Shown here: in pieces, positions 58,189 to 64,000 of the stretch
Numbering within the stretch: the stretch's first letter is position 1
Layout of the letters: every line of letters begins with the position of its first letter
Assembly: GCA_030549335.1 (NCBI GenBank)
Contig: CM060183.1
Span: forward strand, 37,384,768-37,448,767
Length of the DNA stretch: 64,000 nt
Direction of reading: 5' to 3'
From: Pontederia crassipes
Taxonomy: Eukaryota > Streptophyta > Magnoliopsida > Commelinales > Pontederiaceae
The notes under the pieces: model-generated
Told to the model about the DNA's origin: nothing
The model's input: only the letters and a program-made list of their open reading frames with translations
Database searches by the model: none
Translations under genes and position numbers: made by a program

Positions 58189-58769
58189 CTTCCATTGCTT
58201 GGCCGACAGCAACTCCCAAAACCCCCACCTGCTATAGTGCGGCTACAACAACAATAGTTTAGGAAGGAGAGGAGACTAATTTGAGCTAGGAAGGAAAGAA
58301 AGGAAGGAGGAAAAGAATATTAGGAGTTTAGGCTTTGCTAATTAAGATACGTTAAGGGGATTTAAATCTTCTAATCATCCCCTAATGATGCTTGTGTGAA
58401 TGAATTAGGGCATAAAGAACCTAACATGTGTTCTTGAAATGGATGATTAAGAAATGTTCATATTAGCATTAGTATGTTTCTTATTTTATTATGATTGTTG
58501 CTCTATAGCTAATCATGTTTAGAACTATGATACTCATTGTTACTTGTGTTAGTCCAAAATGAAATGATTTAATGCTTGTGTACATTTATGATTGTAATTA
58601 GCATGTTAAATGTTTTTGTGTGAAAACTCCTTTTTACTTCATTGTTAGGATGCTAAGAATGTAGAGAGATGTTTTATATGATGTTTGAAAACTAATATGT
58701 GCTCAATATGTCAATGTATGCAAGATAGGGAAGAAATGATGTAAAAAATGCATGTTCTGTCGCCACAGA

Positions 58770-59185
58770 ACAGGCGACCGATACATTATCGGTCGACCAT
58801 TTTGGAGACTATTCAGTCTCGAACTCTGTTTAGCGGTCGACCGATAACCTAGCGATCGTCCGATTTGGAAGAGTCATTACATTCTGTGATTAACGGTCGA
58901 CCAGACACTTAGTTTCGATCGTCCGAAAGTCATGTATCGGTCGACCGATATTCCAACGGTCGTCCATTTTTGAGTGGCCATGCTCACTGTGATTAGCGAT
59001 CGATCGAATGCCCTATTTCGATCGTCCGAAAGACCCACAATGGTTGATCGATATATTAACGGTCGTCCGATTCAGGAAACAATTGCTCTCTGTGATTAGC
59101 GGTCGACCAAACATCCAATTTTGATTGTCCGAAAAGATCATAACGGTCGACCGATACCTGCCCAACGATCGACCGAAAGAAAAAT
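58770..59185. repeat. Minisatellite of 103 bp rich in GGTCGACC
   Basis: The phrase CTGTGATTA recurs at 58884, 58987 and 59090, exactly 103 bp apart; partial units extend to both sides. Each unit holds CGGTCGACCG or variants (GATCGATC) and CGGTCGTCCG, so it reads as alternating self-complementary words. Confidence 0.85.
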
Positions 59186-60278
59186 GATTGTCCGTTCTGG
59201 GCAGATGATTGGTTATGATTGAATGTCCATACTTAATATGATTTGAAGTATGTATGACCTTAAATAAAGTTAAAACATGCCATTTGTAATGAATGATTGT
59301 ATGTAATGATGAATGTAAGTAAAAGATGGATTGGTACGAAGGTGTCTTGTTGTAATCGTGGAGGGGAATAAAGTCTTCACATGCTAGCTTATGTGTCGTA
59401 TTCCCGGGGAAGAATACTTTCAAAAAGGGGACAATCGTTCCGGCTTAGCTAGCCAATGTCCCACGAATCAACATGGTCTTCCCAATCACCAAGATAATAA
59501 CCTATCTTAATCAAGATAGAAGATAAAAAGATGATGCAAAGTGGAAAGTAAAGTCTTACACTTATGTAAAGTCTTGCATGTGTGTATGTATTTTCCAAAG
59601 ATGACTTGGGACATAAAGATGAAGATGATGATGAAAGCACTAATAGGTTGCTAATGTATGTCCCCTTGTCATAAAATGTTATGTAAGAAGATGTTAAAGT
59701 AAAGCAAGATAAATGAAAATATGTCTTAGCATAATGATAAGTTATGAAATGCTTTGACATAATGATTATGATATTATATATTTATCTTATCTCGCCATGA
59801 TGATATGATCATATGCCAGATATGCATAAGTAGCTCATAACATGCATATGATTTATGTTTCATGATGATGATATGCATATGTCATGACAAGTAGAGATTA
59901 TGTCATAGGATCATAGCATACATGAGCCTCAACATACTCTAACGAAATAAATCCCCTGTACCCCATGGATCCTTGCAGGTATGGATGATGCATAAGTTCA
60001 GGAGCGAGGGCCTCATGACGAAGACATTGCACATGAATTGGTCGGGCAACGACCGAAGTTATCTCTTAGACTTTTACATTATGATGATGGACTCATTGTG
60101 AGTCAAGTATATATGGCCTTTGGGCCTTGAGTCATTTACTTTAATTTGGGCTCCTTTATGTATTACGAATCCTATATTAGGTCTTGATGTTAGAGCCTAT
60201 ATGGTCCATGGGCTAGATATGTATCTGGGATTTTATTTAATTATGAAGTCTTCCGCTGTTTTACGATATTAATTACTT

Positions 60279-60279
60279 A

Positions 60280-60318
<39 letters not shown>
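60279..60318. repeat. (ATT)n microsatellite
   Basis: About 13 uninterrupted ATT units near the end of the solo LTR. Confidence 0.95.
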
Positions 60319-60424
60319 GATATTTTTGCTGCAAAGTTTTTATGTATTTAGATCATGGCAAAGTAACATCGCTTAGGATTCGACGATTAAATTTGGGGTC
60401 GAATTTTGGAGACATTACAATTTC

Positions 60425-61714
60425 CGTTTTATGGACAAATCAATTTGATTCATTTTCATTATTTAGCTTCTCATGAGAAGACACTTTTATCTCAGTCTTT
60501 TTGGCTGATCCACTAGTGATTAATCCCTTTAATGCCTTCACCTCTGCTTCCTTGGGGATTGTTTTCTCTCTCCTCTCTCTGGAGCCCTTCGCTAGCCAAA
60601 GGTGAAGGTGAAAACTGGGAGTCCAAAAACTTTGCAGCTCCCAACCATGCAAGAACCATTACCAAGAGTATTCCTCCAAGATTGGGAGTGGAGTTGGCTA
60701 GGGATCTAAATGTCAATCATGAATTGTTGGATCAGACCACCTCCTGACTTTCCCAATGGGTTGCGGACAACATCAATTGCTGCTTTACCTTTAACCTCTT
60801 GTCAAATAAAATATTGATATCGCACACTAGTTATTTTCTAAAGAAAAGTTCTTAGGGACATTGGAATTGTAATATTTATCATGGAAATGTAAGCAAGAAC
60901 AGTGGTACTACTTTCCAAGACAAACATTTTGAAGTCTACCCAATGAACTTCGGATCCAATGCTTTCATCGCAACATGCTACATATCAAAGCAAGAAGAAG
61001 ATCAAGATTGTCAAGATGGGATCTTACATAAGATCCGAGGGGGAAGATCCTAAGATGGGATGGGGAATCGTAAGATCTTACTTATTAATAAAAAAAGTAT
61101 ATTCTAAAATAATAAATGTATTTTTATAAATTCTTTGCATATTAATATTAAATTATATTCCCATTAAGTCATTTTTTATTGATTCTTAAATCAAATTATA
61201 TCAAAACAAATTAAAAATAAAAATATTAAACTTCAACTAAATTAAATTTTATTATCAACTTAATATATTTTAATTATTATATTAATCATATAAGATTTTA
61301 TAAGATTTTATCGTCAATAAGAGCCAATAAGATTGTAAAATAATAAGATTTTAAGATGTAGATCAAAATCTTAATAAACCTTGGAATAGGATGGTACCAA
61401 AATAAAGGACATTTTATATATAAAGAGCAAGAAGCTGCCTAAGAGTTGCATCAAAACATCATCAGCAGATCGATATGTATGTAGGATAGGCATGAGAAAG
61501 CATGTACTACAAAATATAAAGGACAACTAATTTCTTCAGCCTGCGAGGTAGGATCTTCAACATCTCAAATCAAATAGTACATCACTATCATATGACATAC
61601 CTATAGTATAAAACCCTCTGTTAACCTTATTGGATGTCAATGCTATTAATGAACAGTTGCTTTTCAAGTTCTGTTTGCTCATATGCAAACGAAAATCAAA
61701 ATAGGATGACCGGA
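60425..61714. other. Spacer, no firm gene
   Basis: 60440-60750 has overlapping short frames on both strands without known motifs. 61010-61390 is AT-rich with AAGATTTTATAAGATTTTAT and TAAGATC words in both orientations, which might be a small inverted-repeat transposon, but I could not place clean ends or a target duplication. Confidence 0.4.
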
Positions 61715-63334
61715 TGATTATCCCAGGTAGTTGATAGAGTAAGAGTGTCGAACCCACGAGGAATATTATTAATCAAATATCTAATTTTATAAATTAACAA
61801 GAGAAAAGAAAAAAAACATAGATTTTAAAAATGGGTTTTATGAAATAAAATAAATTAAAGAAAATAAGATAAGATAATGATGTTGAAGTTAAGTTTTAGG
61901 ATGAAAATAGATCAGGATAAATATTTGAAGCATAAAAGATAAATTTAATCTTTAATGATGAATTAGAGTCCTCTTAAATTATTAACTTGACATGATTAAA
62001 TTACGGTCTTCACAAACTGACATCCCCTCAATCTAAGTATGCAAATTAAACTATCTTAAATTAATAAGAATTGAAGTCTCCATAAACTGGCATCTCATTA
62101 AATCATATTAAAATTAAGATGCATTAAATTGGATTCCCTAGACTATTAATCACTCTACAAACTGGTATAGATTAATAGACCACACAAACTTGATTCTCCA
62201 CACACTAGTTATCAAATTTATGTCAATTATTAATTCAAAAAATCAATTAAAATTAGTAAAATGAATTCTAAAATTAAACACTCCACAAACTGGTATAGCC
62301 TAATTTAGAAATTCAATTAACTAATATAAAAGTATTAAGCACAATTAATAATTAATCAGAAAAGATTAAAACAAATAAAATAGGGTTCAAAGATTTTCCT
62401 TCAATTAATAATCTCCTAAAATATAAAATCTAAAAACATGGAGTTCATCCTAGAAATATTGGAGAGATAATAAAATACATATGATAAAAAATTGGAAGAA
62501 TTACACTCAAAACAAAGGTATCGAATCTGGGCAGACAGTCGGGCAGCCTTTCGAACTTGATCAGAGTCGCGATCAACCTCCAGCCGTCACACCTCTCACC
62601 TCTTGGTCGTAGCCTGCAGACTCTCGACTTGTCGTAGAAGAAAACTTGAACTTCAGAGCACCCATTGGAACAATGGTGTCATCTTCTATTTATAGGTGCG
62701 AATGAGGGTCTTCACGTTGATTACGACCGTAAATCCTACGACTGGATTTAAATTCACGAGATAAAACTTGATAGGTCTCTTCAAATCTCGACTAAAACAA
62801 TAACTTCGCCCAAAATGATAAACTCTCATTATCTTTACACCATTCTTTTATTCTCGGCCAAAACCATAGGTTCTTCTTCTGATCTCGGCCAAAACGACAT
62901 ATTATGAACAATATGTTTCGGCCATGTAAGCATGAATTAATTCATGTTACGCCCAAAGATATCAAGTTGCAAAGCTTTTACCCCCAAGGAAGTCACGTAA
63001 AATTTATCTAATGAACTCGGCCAATATGATAAGTTCTTAGCCATTATGTCCAAAATGATAAATCCTTTCTTCAAATCTCGGCCAAAATGATAAATCATTA
63101 CGCCTAAAATGTGTGGATTATGCCCAATCCATCCGTTAATTCAGCTTGCTTGCAAAATAACTATAAAAATTAAGTAAATCCCTCCTTATTTAAAATATTC
63201 AAAGCATTAACAATCAAAATCGATAAATCCAAAATTACGACTAAAAATGATCTAAAATGATACATGCCATTATCAAATTATAGAAAAATTAATTAAAATA
63301 ATAATCTAAAATATGTTGCATTTTGCATGCATCA
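61715..63334. mobile_element. LTR-like block, Athila-type (fossil, ends uncertain)
   Basis: Near the left edge GTGTCGAACCCACGAGGA resembles the matching spot of the other Athila-like LTRs. The right edge TTTTGCATGCATCA ends in CA, and the last ~55 bp recur at 63811-63864. About eight CTCGGCCAAAAYGATAA-like words lie at 62810-63080. No target duplication was found, so the left boundary is a guess; it may be truncated or a solo LTR. Confidence 0.5.
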
Positions 63335-63861
63335 TGTTGATACTAATATAACGGAGGCAAATCTCAGCAGCGTAATAACTAATTTGTGTGCGCTGACTTG
63401 AAGCAAAGATGCCTAATGTTGTATGATGCACACACTTGTCATGCAATGATTATTTAGAATGATATTTGCTTGAACATGTAATAGTATTTTCAAGTATACA
63501 GGTTCCACGTGAAACATAAATATTTAACTATATGATCCTGATCATGCTTTATGACACTTGTGGTAATTGTGCATTTGCTTAAAGTTGATTTGACAAAAAA
63601 TATTTCGATGTATTGTTTTTAGAGATAATTCAATGTATTTGCATGAGATTGAAAAGAATATAAAACTTCATGTCTTCATCCAATGGAATATAAGCCATTT
63701 CCTTGCAAGGATCGAATAAACTGTACTTTGCACTTTTACTAAAAATGTTTGCAATGCGCCAACATAAACAACGGCAAGAAAAGAGTAATGCCAAGACTAC
63801 CTAACAATGCAAAATTATAGAAAAAATTAGTTAACTAAAATATGTTGTATTTTGCATGCAT
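63335..63861. other. Spacer ending in a second partial LTR edge
   Basis: No gene. 63811-63864 repeats the last ~55 bp of the preceding LTR-like block with a few changes. Confidence 0.5.
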
Positions 63862-63995
63862 CAACGACCTGGCCGAAAATTAGATTTTCAAATATGAATC
63901 CATACTAGACCACCTTCCTTAAAATTCATGGGTCTTCTATGCTTGCCAGCTTACTCCTTATACTTCTCATACTATTGAACAAATTTTTTTTTTGA
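63862..63995 (-). mobile_element. Ty3/Gypsy integrase C-terminal fragment (fossil)
   Basis: Minus strand shows FFQQYEKYKE, AGKHRRPMNFKEGGLVWIHI and FRPGR, the phrase run found at the end of Gypsy integrases before the chromodomain. Continues past the window or is truncated; no LTR can be assigned with certainty. Confidence 0.6.
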
Positions 63996-64000
63996 ACAAG

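Larger units (their letters stand above)
57289..60419. mobile_element. Solo LTR, Ty3/Gypsy type (fossil), containing a hAT element
   Basis: Begins TGTAATATCC and ends GAGACATTACA, flanked by ATTTC (57284-57288 and 60420-60424). Without the 717 bp of hAT plus its duplication it is about 2.4 kb. No internal coding region or second LTR is attached, so it is the leftover of recombination between two LTRs. TGTAA...TTACA ends and length suggest a Tekay-type chromovirus; that is inference. Holds the 103-bp minisatellite and an (ATT)n run. Confidence 0.8.

Noticed and set aside
58770-59185. CRISPR-like array
   Set aside because: Repeats are 103 bp with diverged units and no unique spacers, inside a plant LTR.
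60440-60750. Short overlapping frames with a hydrophobic stretch on the minus strand
   Set aside because: About 65-70 codons each, no start context, no known motif, frames on both strands; not supportable as a gene.
61010-61390. Miniature inverted-repeat transposon
   Set aside because: Repeated TAAGATC/AAGATTTTAT words are present, but no clean inverted ends or target duplication could be placed.

Overview
This is nuclear DNA from a flowering plant. It is AT-rich and densely packed with nested retrotransposons and DNA transposons, and carries pieces of plastid DNA. The one convincing host gene is intron-less, very GC-rich and strongly biased to G/C at third codon positions. That style is common in monocots, so a monocot is my best guess, but the species cannot be told from the window.

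Layout. 1-2275: 5' half of an L1-type LINE (minus strand, running off the left edge). 2280-3634: AT-rich spacer. 3635-30751: one second L1-type LINE of about 6 kb, blown up to 27 kb by later insertions and bracketed by a 16-bp target-site duplication. Into it went a 10.5-kb Athila-like Ty3/Gypsy element (5705-16228) and a 10.5-kb CACTA DNA transposon (17373-27889). The CACTA carries captured spliced-gene pieces and itself received a young chromovirus (17896-22622). 31006-32268: F-box gene, minus strand, with a TATA box. 32765-33695: a 118-bp perfect direct repeat around an LTR-less Athila fragment, probably a repair scar. 33771-38638: a Tork-like Ty1/Copia element. 39466-40075: a rearranged plastid insert (ndhB, trnP-UGG, ycf2). 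40488-40702: compound trinucleotide repeat. 42293-42354: RTE-type LINE/SINE tail. 42360-44765: badly decayed Ty3/Gypsy remnant. 44771-49305: gag-only Ty1/Copia element. 49670-54773: non-autonomous Athila-like element carrying one coiled-coil reading frame. About 55560-55882: second plastid insert (ycf3). 57289-60419: Ty3/Gypsy-type solo LTR with a hAT element inside and a 103-bp minisatellite. About 61715-63334: another LTR-like block. 63862-63995: Gypsy integrase-end fragment.

How it fits together. Nearly everything is element on element. Target-site duplications were found by eye for ten insertions: LINE 16 bp, Athila ATAAG, CACTA AGA, chromovirus CAGCT, Tork TATTG, gag-only Copia AGTTA, coiled-coil element CATCT, solo LTR ATTTC, hAT CTTCCATT, and by nesting an order LINE, then CACTA, then chromovirus. 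All LTR elements are treated as fossils. No operon-like or defence-like gene cluster was seen. The most unusual items are the 118-bp duplication with filler DNA, the non-autonomous element with the unrecognised coiled-coil frame, the paired hairpins with compensating changes in the Athila spacer, and GC-rich self-complementary words clustered in LTRs of unrelated families.
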